17,970 nucleotides of DNA, from contig CAZYPV010000069.1 of assembly GCA_964649515.1 (NCBI GenBank), positions 1 to 17,970 of the forward strand. The letters are read 5' to 3'. Under the pieces are notes generated by a model. It worked only from the letters and a program-made list of their open reading frames with translations. It made no database searches and was not told where the DNA came from. This document shows, one piece after another, positions 1 to 7,286 of this stretch (the stretch's first letter is position 1; each line of letters opens with the position of its first letter). The stretch comes from CALKGK01 sp964649515 (GTDB lineage Bacteria; Bacteroidota; Bacteroidia; Flavobacteriales_D; Sanyastnellaceae). The translations under genes and the position numbers were made by a program.

Positions 1-126
1 AGCTATTCTTCATTGAGTGGAGAAATGATACATTTCGTTTGCGAAGCTCTACGCGAAAAAAGCAACTGATAACTTCCTAATTTGCAATAGTTTGTTTATT
101 TTCATGATTCACCAAATCATCTGAAC
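1..126. other. Leader region before the first secreted-protein gene
   Basis: No gene can be supported here. One forward frame is open from base 1 to a TGA at 67-69 and could be the last 22 codons of an upstream gene, but another forward frame is also open, so this is only a possibility. Two short inverted repeats are visible: GAAATG-ATA-CATTTC at 22-36 and ATGATT-CACCA-AATCAT at 104-120, the second ending 6 bases before the start codon at 127. No clean TAnnTTTG box was found; AATAGTTTG at 86-94 is the nearest approach, with one spacer base too few. Confidence 0.3.
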
Positions 127-603
127 ATGAAATTAGATTTTCCTTTTTCCAGTTTCCAGTTTCTCCTTTTAGCGCTCTTGTTAGCTTCTTTTTCTACTAA
201 TGCACAACAATCTTTTGCCCCCTGCGGCAATGGGAGTATGGAAGAAAGAAACATCCAAATGATGGGCGCTCCTTTCGGAGGGGGTGGTTCATTGATTTGC
301 GAATTGAATGACACTTGGGACGTAGATCAAAAGTTTTTAATGCCCGTTGTGGTTCATGTACTTTATAGTGTTGACGAAAACGGAGAAGAGCTTAACGGGC
401 CGACTATTACGGAAGAACAAATTAACAGCGAAATGCAAATAGTGATTTTAAGCAGCCGAGGAGAAGTACTCTTAGAGGCAGTGAAGCCCAAGCATTGGGA
501 GGAGTTGGTGCTCAACACTTCTTCTCTTTCAAGCGGTACGTATATTATCAAGTGCTTTTCAAATAGCTTTACCCAGAGCTCCAGTTTTGTGGTGGTTCAT
601 TAA
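127..603 (+). pseudogene. Internally deleted M43-type metalloprotease / T9SS sorting-domain relic (158 aa, in frame)
   Basis: The predicted product is secreted. Residues 1-27 form a signal peptide (hydrophobic core LLLALLLA, then STNAQQ). Residues 28-104 resemble the N-terminal region of Bacteroidota M43 (pappalysin/cytophagalysin-like) metalloproteases: a CG motif near residue 33, then PVVVHVLYSV at 73-82 and ITEEQINSEMQ at 94-104. From residue 105 the protein changes abruptly into the last part of a T9SS type A sorting domain, with a hydrophobic strand and SSRGEVL, then LSSGTYIIKC and a terminal FVVVH. The HExxH zinc-binding catalytic domain and the front of the sorting domain are absent. 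Intact family members are several hundred residues long, so an in-frame internal deletion near base 439 is inferred. The frame is open throughout, so a short exported protein might still be made. The gene ends 9 bp before the next one. The M43 assignment rests on pattern recognition of about 35 residues. Confidence 0.6.
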
Positions 604-612
604 TCTAGAGGC

Positions 613-2196
613 ATGATATCCGAAATTCGCTTCATATCCTGCATCCTCATTTTTGGTTTGAATTCTCTTCAAGCTCAAGAAACTTTTTATCGAGAGTTTC
701 ATCTGGAGGCGAATCTTTTACAGTCTAATATTCTTGAACTTCCTCATGGTTTTGTAACTTTTGGACATGGTGGGAGTTTGATAAATGACCTTGGTGAACG
801 GATTACGTATCTAAATAACTACAATCACAATGGTGATTTATTGGAAACGAGGTTCATCTCATACGCATCTGAGAATGTAGAATATGACTCGCGAATCAAA
901 TGTGCCTGCGAAATAAATGAAGCTACAATAGTGGTGGGGTTTGAGATCAACGGACCTGATGGTGGAGGAGTGATCTTACAGTGGTTTAATTCCAATAGTT
1001 TGGAGCTTGTACGAGAGGTGGTCATTGATCCTCCAGAAGACGCTAATCTCGAGTCGGGTTCCCTGGTAATGGGCTTGTCCAGTGTGCACTGTGGTGAAGA
1101 AAGCATCTATGTGTCGATGGCTGTGAATCGGATCAGTAGCAACGAAGACGGAAGAATCGTAAAACTAGACCATGAGGGAAATGTACTTTGGGATCTTGAT
1201 TTTGTGCGGCAATCAGATAATTGGATTACCTCTATTCAAGAGCGGAACGACACGCTATTTGCGGCAGAAATACGCAGGATAGTGGAGCTGGATGGTAACC
1301 CATTGAGTCATGTGTTGATGCAGTTGGACGAAGACGGTGAATTGCTTTCGGAATTTGTCTTGATGTTTACCTACGACCATTCAAAGAACATCGGCGATTT
1401 TATGGTGGATGATGAAGGCATTGTTTGCATCGGCGGTGGCGCCCGCGAACCTGAGGTAAGTGTGATGCCTACCCCCATGATTTACAAATTAAATCGGCAA
1501 GGCGAAGAGCTGTGGACGAGTTTTCCGCCCACCACTCCTTTCTTAGAACAGTTTACTGTGGAGCTGGAGCAAAGCTGTGATGGTGGCTACATCATGTGCG
1601 GACACGAGCACGTCTGGGGCCCAGATAGCAGCTTCACCTTCAACTACAATGTAATGCTGGGCCGCTATGCCAATGACGGTACTTTTCTGTGGAAACGGAA
1701 TTTTGAGTTCGTAGGTACGCAAGACTTTAACAATCGAATAGCTGATCTCATCAGCACTTCAGATGGTGGTTTTGCTGCAGTGGGCTACCATGTCAATTAT
1801 GATTTGGAAAACCCCTACCCTGAAGGAGAGCCCTCCCAAAAAGCGTGGTTCTTAAAGGTGGATGAATGCGGCTGCCTCGTTCCTGGTTGCGATCCCAATT
1901 GCAGCACCGAAGTTTGTCCTGAAAGTCCTTTCCTACTTGATGAAGATACTTTTATCATTGGTCCAAATCCGGCACAAAGTCACCTCAACATTTATTTGGG
2001 TGAACGTGAAGAGGCAGGCACTTTTGAAATCAGAAACATTCAAGGGCAATTGGTTCAATCGTTCACTGCCGCTCAAGGAAACACCACTTTTGTTCTAGAA
2101 ACCGCTACCTATGCCGAGGGAATGTACGTCTTATCTTATATGAATGCCGAGGGCGAAGTCCTTCAGAGTGAGCGGGTGATGGTGGTCATTCATTAA
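613..2196 (+). CDS. Secreted repeat-rich T9SS type A sorting-domain protein, tandem copy 1 (527 aa)
   Basis: This is an exported protein of unknown function. Residues 1-21 form a signal peptide ending LQA before QETF. The body repeats a motif of the type hydrophobic-x-L(D/N)-x-(D/E)-G-xx-LW: KLDHEGNVLW, QLDEDGELL, KLNRQGEELW and a divergent RYANDGTFLW. These alternate with DGGYIMCG and DGGFAAVGY strands, which suggests a beta-propeller-like fold. A cysteine-rich linker (CGCLVPGCDPNC, then EVCPE) precedes a typical T9SS C-terminal domain at about residues 449-527 (IGPNPAQSHLNIYL, IRNIQGQLVQ, YAEGMYVLSY, terminal VMVVIH). That domain sends the protein through the type IX machinery to the cell surface or medium. 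The gene sits 9 bp after the M43 relic and 9 bp before its twin, so the three are probably co-transcribed. Bases 643-2186 are identical to copy 2. The substrate or ligand cannot be told from sequence. Confidence 0.9.
   Translation: MISEIRFISCILIFGLNSLQAQETFYREFHLEANLLQSNILELPHGFVTFGHGGSLINDLGERITYLNNYNHNGDLLETRFISYASENVEYDSRIKCACEINEATIVVGFEINGPDGGGVILQWFNSNSLELVREVVIDPPEDANLESGSLVMGLSSVHCGEESIYVSMAVNRISSNEDGRIVKLDHEGNVLWDLDFVRQSDNWITSIQERNDTLFAAEIRRIVELDGNPLSHVLMQLDEDGELLSEFVLMFTYDHSKNIGDFMVDDEGIVCIGGGAREPEVSVMPTPMIYKLNRQGEELWTSFPPTTPFLEQFTVELEQSCDGGYIMCGHEHVWGPDSSFTFNYNVMLGRYANDGTFLWKRNFEFVGTQDFNNRIADLISTSDGGFAAVGYHVNYDLENPYPEGEPSQKAWFLKVDECGCLVPGCDPNCSTEVCPESPFLLDEDTFIIGPNPAQSHLNIYLGEREEAGTFEIRNIQGQLVQSFTAAQGNTTFVLETATYAEGMYVLSYMNAEGEVLQSERVMVVIH
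643..2186 (+). repeat. 1544-bp perfect direct repeat, unit 1
   Basis: A line-by-line comparison shows no mismatch between this segment and 2236-3779, at an offset of 1593 bases. Identity begins abruptly at codon 11 of the gene and stops abruptly 10 bases before the end of its stop codon. Silent sites are identical too, so the homogenisation or duplication is recent. Confidence 0.95.
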
Positions 2197-2205
2197 CTTA
2201 AAAAC

Positions 2206-3786
2206 ATGAGACTACAAATTCGCTTCGTATTCAGTATCCTCATTTTTGGTTTGAATTCTCTTCAAGCTCAAGAAACTTTTTATCGAGAGTTTCATCTGGA
2301 GGCGAATCTTTTACAGTCTAATATTCTTGAACTTCCTCATGGTTTTGTAACTTTTGGACATGGTGGGAGTTTGATAAATGACCTTGGTGAACGGATTACG
2401 TATCTAAATAACTACAATCACAATGGTGATTTATTGGAAACGAGGTTCATCTCATACGCATCTGAGAATGTAGAATATGACTCGCGAATCAAATGTGCCT
2501 GCGAAATAAATGAAGCTACAATAGTGGTGGGGTTTGAGATCAACGGACCTGATGGTGGAGGAGTGATCTTACAGTGGTTTAATTCCAATAGTTTGGAGCT
2601 TGTACGAGAGGTGGTCATTGATCCTCCAGAAGACGCTAATCTCGAGTCGGGTTCCCTGGTAATGGGCTTGTCCAGTGTGCACTGTGGTGAAGAAAGCATC
2701 TATGTGTCGATGGCTGTGAATCGGATCAGTAGCAACGAAGACGGAAGAATCGTAAAACTAGACCATGAGGGAAATGTACTTTGGGATCTTGATTTTGTGC
2801 GGCAATCAGATAATTGGATTACCTCTATTCAAGAGCGGAACGACACGCTATTTGCGGCAGAAATACGCAGGATAGTGGAGCTGGATGGTAACCCATTGAG
2901 TCATGTGTTGATGCAGTTGGACGAAGACGGTGAATTGCTTTCGGAATTTGTCTTGATGTTTACCTACGACCATTCAAAGAACATCGGCGATTTTATGGTG
3001 GATGATGAAGGCATTGTTTGCATCGGCGGTGGCGCCCGCGAACCTGAGGTAAGTGTGATGCCTACCCCCATGATTTACAAATTAAATCGGCAAGGCGAAG
3101 AGCTGTGGACGAGTTTTCCGCCCACCACTCCTTTCTTAGAACAGTTTACTGTGGAGCTGGAGCAAAGCTGTGATGGTGGCTACATCATGTGCGGACACGA
3201 GCACGTCTGGGGCCCAGATAGCAGCTTCACCTTCAACTACAATGTAATGCTGGGCCGCTATGCCAATGACGGTACTTTTCTGTGGAAACGGAATTTTGAG
3301 TTCGTAGGTACGCAAGACTTTAACAATCGAATAGCTGATCTCATCAGCACTTCAGATGGTGGTTTTGCTGCAGTGGGCTACCATGTCAATTATGATTTGG
3401 AAAACCCCTACCCTGAAGGAGAGCCCTCCCAAAAAGCGTGGTTCTTAAAGGTGGATGAATGCGGCTGCCTCGTTCCTGGTTGCGATCCCAATTGCAGCAC
3501 CGAAGTTTGTCCTGAAAGTCCTTTCCTACTTGATGAAGATACTTTTATCATTGGTCCAAATCCGGCACAAAGTCACCTCAACATTTATTTGGGTGAACGT
3601 GAAGAGGCAGGCACTTTTGAAATCAGAAACATTCAAGGGCAATTGGTTCAATCGTTCACTGCCGCTCAAGGAAACACCACTTTTGTTCTAGAAACCGCTA
3701 CCTATGCCGAGGGAATGTACGTCTTATCTTATATGAATGCCGAGGGCGAAGTCCTTCAGAGTGAGCGGGTGATGGTGGTGGAGTGA
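2206..3786 (+). CDS. Secreted repeat-rich T9SS type A sorting-domain protein, tandem copy 2 (526 aa)
   Basis: This is a twin of the preceding gene. From codon 11 to the sixth-last base pair of shared sequence it encodes exactly the same protein, including the propeller-like repeats, the cysteine-rich linker and the T9SS sorting domain. It differs only at the edges. The first ten codons (MRLQIRFVFS against MISEIRFISC) have 9 mismatches in 30 bases, yet still give a signal peptide with the same cleavage region. The end is VVE instead of VVIH. Both starts are ATG, with no strong Shine-Dalgarno sequence in the 9-bp gap (cttaaaaac). The gene converges on a small lipoprotein gene with only 14 bp between the stop codons. 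The function is unknown. Confidence 0.9.
   Translation: MRLQIRFVFSILIFGLNSLQAQETFYREFHLEANLLQSNILELPHGFVTFGHGGSLINDLGERITYLNNYNHNGDLLETRFISYASENVEYDSRIKCACEINEATIVVGFEINGPDGGGVILQWFNSNSLELVREVVIDPPEDANLESGSLVMGLSSVHCGEESIYVSMAVNRISSNEDGRIVKLDHEGNVLWDLDFVRQSDNWITSIQERNDTLFAAEIRRIVELDGNPLSHVLMQLDEDGELLSEFVLMFTYDHSKNIGDFMVDDEGIVCIGGGAREPEVSVMPTPMIYKLNRQGEELWTSFPPTTPFLEQFTVELEQSCDGGYIMCGHEHVWGPDSSFTFNYNVMLGRYANDGTFLWKRNFEFVGTQDFNNRIADLISTSDGGFAAVGYHVNYDLENPYPEGEPSQKAWFLKVDECGCLVPGCDPNCSTEVCPESPFLLDEDTFIIGPNPAQSHLNIYLGEREEAGTFEIRNIQGQLVQSFTAAQGNTTFVLETATYAEGMYVLSYMNAEGEVLQSERVMVVE
2236..3779 (+). repeat. 1544-bp perfect direct repeat, unit 2
   Basis: This is the second unit of the perfect repeat that starts at 643. 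The 49 bases between the units (2187-2235) hold the end of copy 1, the 9-bp spacer and the first ten codons of copy 2. They differ from the corresponding sequence before unit 1, with 9 mismatches in the 30 aligned signal-peptide bases. Confidence 0.95.
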
Positions 3787-3800
3787 GGTGTCAAGCGCAA

Positions 3801-3941
3801 TCATCGCTTCCACTTCCCACACCGATACTTCGTCAAATCTTTCTGGTGTCCGTTCCCCGCTTTGTGAGATGCACAAGCGCTGAGTGAAACAAGAAACAAA
3901 ATGCCCAATAAGGCCAAAATGTGAGTGCTGTACTTCTTCAT
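3801..3941 (-). CDS. Small lipoprotein (46 aa)
   Basis: The product is a very small predicted lipoprotein. It starts MKKYSTHI, has a hydrophobic stretch (LALLGILFLVS) and a lipobox LSAC with the lipidated cysteine at residue 23. The mature part is only about 24 residues, polar and basic, ending DLTKYRCGKWKR with a second cysteine. The ATG at 3941 is preferred over an in-frame ATG at 4019, because the longer form would put 26 unhelpful residues before the signal peptide and would run into the divergent gene. It is divergent from the phosphodiesterase gene (66 bp between starts) and convergent with T9SS copy 2. Tiny lipoproteins with a C-terminal YRC-type tail occur in Bacteroidota, but I do not know a function. 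Confidence comes from the well-formed signal and the tight fit between neighbours. Confidence 0.65.
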   Translation of the reverse strand: MKKYSTHILALLGILFLVSLSACASHKAGNGHQKDLTKYRCGKWKR

Positions 3942-4007
3942 CGTTAATAGAACGTAATTTTCGTGGCTTTTGGTGCATCGTTTCAAATCATTACCGAACT
4001 TCGTTTT
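3942..4007. promoter_or_regulatory. Divergent intergenic region (small lipoprotein / phosphodiesterase)
   Basis: The 66 bp between two outward-facing start codons must hold promoters for both genes, unless transcription enters from outside. No clean TAnnTTTG element was found on either strand. The short inverted repeat CGTT-AATAG-AACG lies at 3942-3954, next to the lipoprotein start. Confidence 0.35.
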
Positions 4008-4961
4008 ATGAAATTTCAAGGGCTCCAGTATTGTTCAATTCTTTTAGTCGCATTGCTTTTCGCTTGTGGGGAAACAGAATCTCCGGTTTCCGATGATGAA
4101 CAACAGCCCTTACCGCAACCCATTGCAAGTGGCTTTGAGGTGCAAGGTCATCGTGGTGCACGCGGATTAGCGCCGGAAAACAGCATCGAGGGCTTCATGA
4201 TGGCTTTAGAGCTGGGGGTGGATGTGCTTGAGATGGACGTTGTGGTCACCCAAGATGAACAAGTGATTCTGTCGCACGAACCTTGGATGAGCGCTGAAAT
4301 TTGTTTGGATGAAAATGGCCAAGAGCTGTCGAGCGATGCGCTGGCAATGGTTCAGCACAACATCTATCAAATGAGTTTTGATGAGGTGCAACGGTTCGAC
4401 TGCGGTTCTAAAGAGCATCCGCGATTTCCTGAACAGGCCAAAATGATTGTGCACAAACCTCGCTTATCTGCCCTCATCGATTCGGTTAAAGCTTTTTGTA
4501 GTGCTCATGGACGAAGCATGCCGGGCTTCAATATCGAGCTTAAGCACAAGAGCATGAGCGAAGATCTTTATCACCCAACGGCTGAGCGCTTTGCGGAGCT
4601 GGTCTTGGGAGTGACCGTAGCTAAAGGGATTGATGAGTTCTGCACCTATCAGTCCTTCTCCCTTCCACAGTTGAAAGCTTTGCACAACACGCATCCCAAA
4701 AACTTGGTGCTGCTCAATGAAGATGCCACTCCTTTGCATGCTTTGGTTGAAGAATTGGGCTTTGTCCCTGCCGTCTATTCTCCCAATTTCAATTTGTTGA
4801 ATAGTACCGATGTCAATTATGCCAGAGCCCATCAAATGAAGATCATACCATGGACGGTGAATGAGGTGTCTGATATGGAATGGCTTTACAACGAAGGAGT
4901 GGACGGCATCATTACAGATTACCCTAACCGACTTCTAGATTTACTCAAAGGTGTGCGCTGA
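4008..4961 (+). CDS. Glycerophosphodiester phosphodiesterase family lipoprotein (317 aa)
   Basis: The enzyme family hydrolyses glycerophosphodiesters to glycerol 3-phosphate and an alcohol. Here it is predicted to be anchored at the cell envelope. The ATG at 4008 gives a lipoprotein signal (ILLVALLFAC, lipobox LFAC, Cys20); the longer in-frame start at 3963 adds 15 residues ahead of it and was rejected. The GDPD core is well marked: QGHRGARGLAPENS at about 46-59 with catalytic His48 and Arg49, LEMDVVV with metal ligands Glu75 and Asp77, SHEP with His90, IELKHK in the middle, and the C-terminal PWTVNE...GVDGIITDYP region. Length is normal for the family. The 3' end overlaps the convergent membrane-protein gene by 21 bp. 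The exact substrate is not known, so no gene symbol is given. Confidence 0.9.
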   Translation: MKFQGLQYCSILLVALLFACGETESPVSDDEQQPLPQPIASGFEVQGHRGARGLAPENSIEGFMMALELGVDVLEMDVVVTQDEQVILSHEPWMSAEICLDENGQELSSDALAMVQHNIYQMSFDEVQRFDCGSKEHPRFPEQAKMIVHKPRLSALIDSVKAFCSAHGRSMPGFNIELKHKSMSEDLYHPTAERFAELVLGVTVAKGIDEFCTYQSFSLPQLKALHNTHPKNLVLLNEDATPLHALVEELGFVPAVYSPNFNLLNSTDVNYARAHQMKIIPWTVNEVSDMEWLYNEGVDGIITDYPNRLLDLLKGVR

Positions 4962-6362
4962 GCTGGGCTTGGTGTAAATGACGTAGATGGTGTCTTTGCG
5001 CTGTGGTTCTACGAGCGATATGCGCTGCACCAATCCCGCTTCATCCAGACGCTTTTGCTGCATTCCCGTTTCAATGACAGAGAAGTGTTTGTCCCAGATC
5101 ACAATAGGATCCTTGTACTTATTGATGTGCTTCAATTGCCATAAGTTACCCGTAGCAGTGGTGTCCCATGGGTCAATTTCCAATTGCATCCTCACATGTG
5201 GAGAGTCGCTCAGGACGTAATCGGCCTTTTGAAATTGCTCAAAATTGCGCGGTTTTTGGATGAACTCGTCAAAAGGAATTTGTGCAAAATTGGCCGAGAA
5301 ACTTTGAGGGTATTCCATTTTGTATTTCGCAATCACGAAAGGAAGAACGAGCATTCCCAAAACCACTATGGCTCGGGTCAGAGCCTGCACCATTCGGTTC
5401 GGAATGGATTGAAACCAGTTCACCCCAAAAGCAGCCAATAGGGCGAAACAAGGCAAAACGCCCATCAAAACACGCGACATCCCGTAGCTGTGAAAGAGTC
5501 CGTAGGTCCAGAAAATCGAATGAGCGGTAATGAAGACAAGAAAAAAGGCGAGAGCGAGCCAAAGCGTCTTGTTTTCTTTAATTTTTCGGGGTGAAGCGAA
5601 GAGTCGGATCACACCCAAGCATCCGGCCACCATCACCACAATACCGGTAATGTAAAAGAGCTGCTCGAAAAAGTGAAAGGGTTTTCCTGAGCCGTAATTG
5701 TCTGCCCCAATCAAATAAGGTGTTTTGGTCCACACCCAAAGCAAATCGTCGTGGTGAAAAGAACCGGCGATGGAATAGATGAGGGTTCCCGCTAGGAGCA
5801 GTGGGAGCGATTTCCACTGTTTCTCCAGGAATAAAAATCCCCCCAAAACGCCCATCATCATCAAACCTTCGGAGCGGATGAAGGGCATCCAAGAAATCAG
5901 AAAAGCGGCCAAAATGAAGTGCTTTTTTTGGTAGGCGAGGAGGGAAGCCATCAACCAGAAAGCAAAAAGATGTTCCGTTAAACCACCAAAAACTTGCGGG
6001 AAGACATACGGACAAGCCCAAAAGGCAATTTGAGCGATGAAGGGAGAGCATTGATGATTTTGGGCAATTCTTCCCGTGAGAAAAAGGGTACTGCAAAACA
6101 CGAGAAGATTGAAGATTTTCATTCCCGTGATTCCAAATTGAGAAAAGGGCGAACTCAACAAGGTGAAAAGCGGTTTTCCCCAATGATCGAGAAAAAGAGC
6201 GGGGTGCTTCCAAGAAAATTTGGAAATGAGGAAGTGCTGCACACTATCACCATTATCTGCCGTTCCATCACAGGTGAAGGCGATAAATAAACCAATGAAA
6301 AAGGCCAAGAGCGGTATGCCCATGGCCTGATTTTTAGTGCTATTTTTCAGGAAGAAACTCAT
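4941..6362 (-). CDS. Multi-spanning membrane protein, probable GT-C-type glycosyltransferase (473 aa)
   Basis: The protein has about ten hydrophobic segments (for example IPLLAFFIGLFIAFT, LLAYQKKHFILAAFLISW, FITGIVVMVAGCLGVIRLF-like) and a soluble C-terminal tail of about 100 residues. An acidic motif TADNGDSVQH (34-43) lies just after the first membrane segment. Acidic residues in that first outer loop are a hallmark of GT-C glycosyltransferases (ArnT/PMT-like), which move sugars from polyprenyl-phosphate carriers. That makes a glycan-transfer role plausible, but it is an inference from topology and one motif. The start ATG overlaps the yebC stop as ATGA, so the two genes are probably translationally coupled. 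The 3' end overlaps the convergent phosphodiesterase gene by 21 bp. Confidence 0.8.
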   Translation of the reverse strand: MSFFLKNSTKNQAMGIPLLAFFIGLFIAFTCDGTADNGDSVQHFLISKFSWKHPALFLDHWGKPLFTLLSSPFSQFGITGMKIFNLLVFCSTLFLTGRIAQNHQCSPFIAQIAFWACPYVFPQVFGGLTEHLFAFWLMASLLAYQKKHFILAAFLISWMPFIRSEGLMMMGVLGGFLFLEKQWKSLPLLLAGTLIYSIAGSFHHDDLLWVWTKTPYLIGADNYGSGKPFHFFEQLFYITGIVVMVAGCLGVIRLFASPRKIKENKTLWLALAFFLVFITAHSIFWTYGLFHSYGMSRVLMGVLPCFALLAAFGVNWFQSIPNRMVQALTRAIVVLGMLVLPFVIAKYKMEYPQSFSANFAQIPFDEFIQKPRNFEQFQKADYVLSDSPHVRMQLEIDPWDTTATGNLWQLKHINKYKDPIVIWDKHFSVIETGMQQKRLDEAGLVQRISLVEPQRKDTIYVIYTKPSSAHTFE

Positions 6363-7069
6363 TCTTCCATGTTGTGGTACACGTTTTGAACGTCGTCGTC
6401 TTCTTCGATTTTTTCAAGCAATTTTTCAATGTCGGCCACTTGTTCAGGAGCCAGCTTGGTGGTGTTCTGTGGAATACGTTCGAAGCCCGAAGACAAAATT
6501 TCAATTCCATCGCCTTCAAGTTTTCCTTGAATGGCACCAAAGCTTTCAAAAGAGCCGTAAATCATGATGGCATCATCCTCCGCGAAGATTTCATCCACGC
6601 CGTAGTCAATGAGTTCAAGTTCCAATTCCTCCAAATCATGATCACCTTTCGCAATTTTAAAATTACAGGTGTGGTCGAACATGAAAGATACTGACCCCGA
6701 CGTTCCCAAGTTTCCATTGCACTTATTGAAGTAAGAGCGAATGTTGGCCACGGTGCGGTTGTTGTTGTCGGTGGCAGTTTCAATGAGGATGGCAATGCCG
6801 TGCGGACCATATCCTTCAAAAAGGACCTCTTTATAATCGCTTTGGTCTTTGTCGGTGGCTTTTTTGATGGCGCGGTTGACATTTTCCAAAGGCATGTTGG
6901 CCTCTTTGGCATTTTGAATCACGGCACGCAAGCGGGAATTGGATTCGGGATCAGGTCCACCTTCACGAATGGCGATCACAATGTCTTTTCCAATTCTGGA
7001 GAAGGTTTTGGCCATTTGCGACCAACGTTTCATCTTTCTTGCTTTGCGGAATTCAAATGCTCTTCCCAT
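6359..7069 (-). CDS. yebC: YebC/PmpR (TACO1) family protein
   Basis: The 236-residue sequence is typical of the family. It starts MGRAFEFRKARKMKRWSQMAK, then KTFSRIGKDIVIAIREGG, DPESNSRLRAVIQNAKEANMP and NVNRAIKKA, followed by EGYGPHGIAILIE, NNNRTVANIRSYF and the GNLGTSGSVSFMF segment. Members were long described as transcriptional regulators. More recent work on YebC/TACO1 points to a role in translation, helping ribosomes through difficult (proline-rich) stretches. The family is cytoplasmic. The gene is first in a two-gene minus-strand unit and overlaps the next gene by 4 bp (ATGA). It is divergent from smpB, another ribosome-associated factor, with 217 bp between them. Confidence 0.95.
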   Translation of the reverse strand: MGRAFEFRKARKMKRWSQMAKTFSRIGKDIVIAIREGGPDPESNSRLRAVIQNAKEANMPLENVNRAIKKATDKDQSDYKEVLFEGYGPHGIAILIETATDNNNRTVANIRSYFNKCNGNLGTSGSVSFMFDHTCNFKIAKGDHDLEELELELIDYGVDEIFAEDDAIMIYGSFESFGAIQGKLEGDGIEILSSGFERIPQNTTKLAPEQVADIEKLLEKIEEDDDVQNVYHNMEE

Positions 7070-7286
7070 AATGCGTGTACTTTCTTCTAATTTGAGGCGT
7101 GAAAATACAAAAGTTCCCTTTTTTAATCGAGGGATGAAGGCATTTTCCTTGGTCTGGTCGCTTTCTTCGGGTTGATGTCAGTGAATTCCTTTGATTTGAA
7201 CCGTTTCTATTGCTTTTTTATGGAGGAGGTCAAAATCATGCAGCGGATTCCACTACCTTGTTCTCTTCCCTTATCTTTGTGGACTT
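7070..7286. promoter_or_regulatory. Divergent intergenic region yebC / smpB
   Basis: This 217-bp region holds the smpB -7 element at 7272-7279. No convincing element was found for yebC. An in-frame pair of ATG codons at 7220 and 7238 opens a 29- or 23-codon reading frame ending at 7309, which overlaps the smpB start in another frame. GGAGGAGGT at 7222-7230 is a well-spaced Shine-Dalgarno match for the second ATG, but it is also simply the GAG GAG codons of the longer frame. Confidence 0.4.
7272..7279 (+). promoter_or_regulatory. Bacteroidota -7 promoter element for smpB
   Basis: TATCTTTG matches the phylum's -7 consensus TAnnTTTG exactly and ends 7 nt before the smpB ATG. No TTG-type -33 element stands at the usual spacing. 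If used, the mRNA would have almost no leader. Confidence 0.55.

Noticed and set aside
613..3786. Tandem repeat as an insertion sequence or transposon
   Set aside because: The repeated unit is a normal secreted-protein gene; there is no transposase, terminal inverted repeat or target-site duplication.
3724..3978. 84-codon minus-strand frame overlapping T9SS copy 2
   Set aside because: It overlaps the lipoprotein gene in another frame, enters the end of copy 2, and its histidine-rich stretch is antisense to the GGTGGT repeats there.
5578..6213. 211-codon minus-strand frame inside the membrane-protein gene
   Set aside because: It lies wholly inside the 473-aa gene in another frame. That gene has coherent membrane segments and a coupled start, while this frame has repeated F/R/H-rich random sequence.
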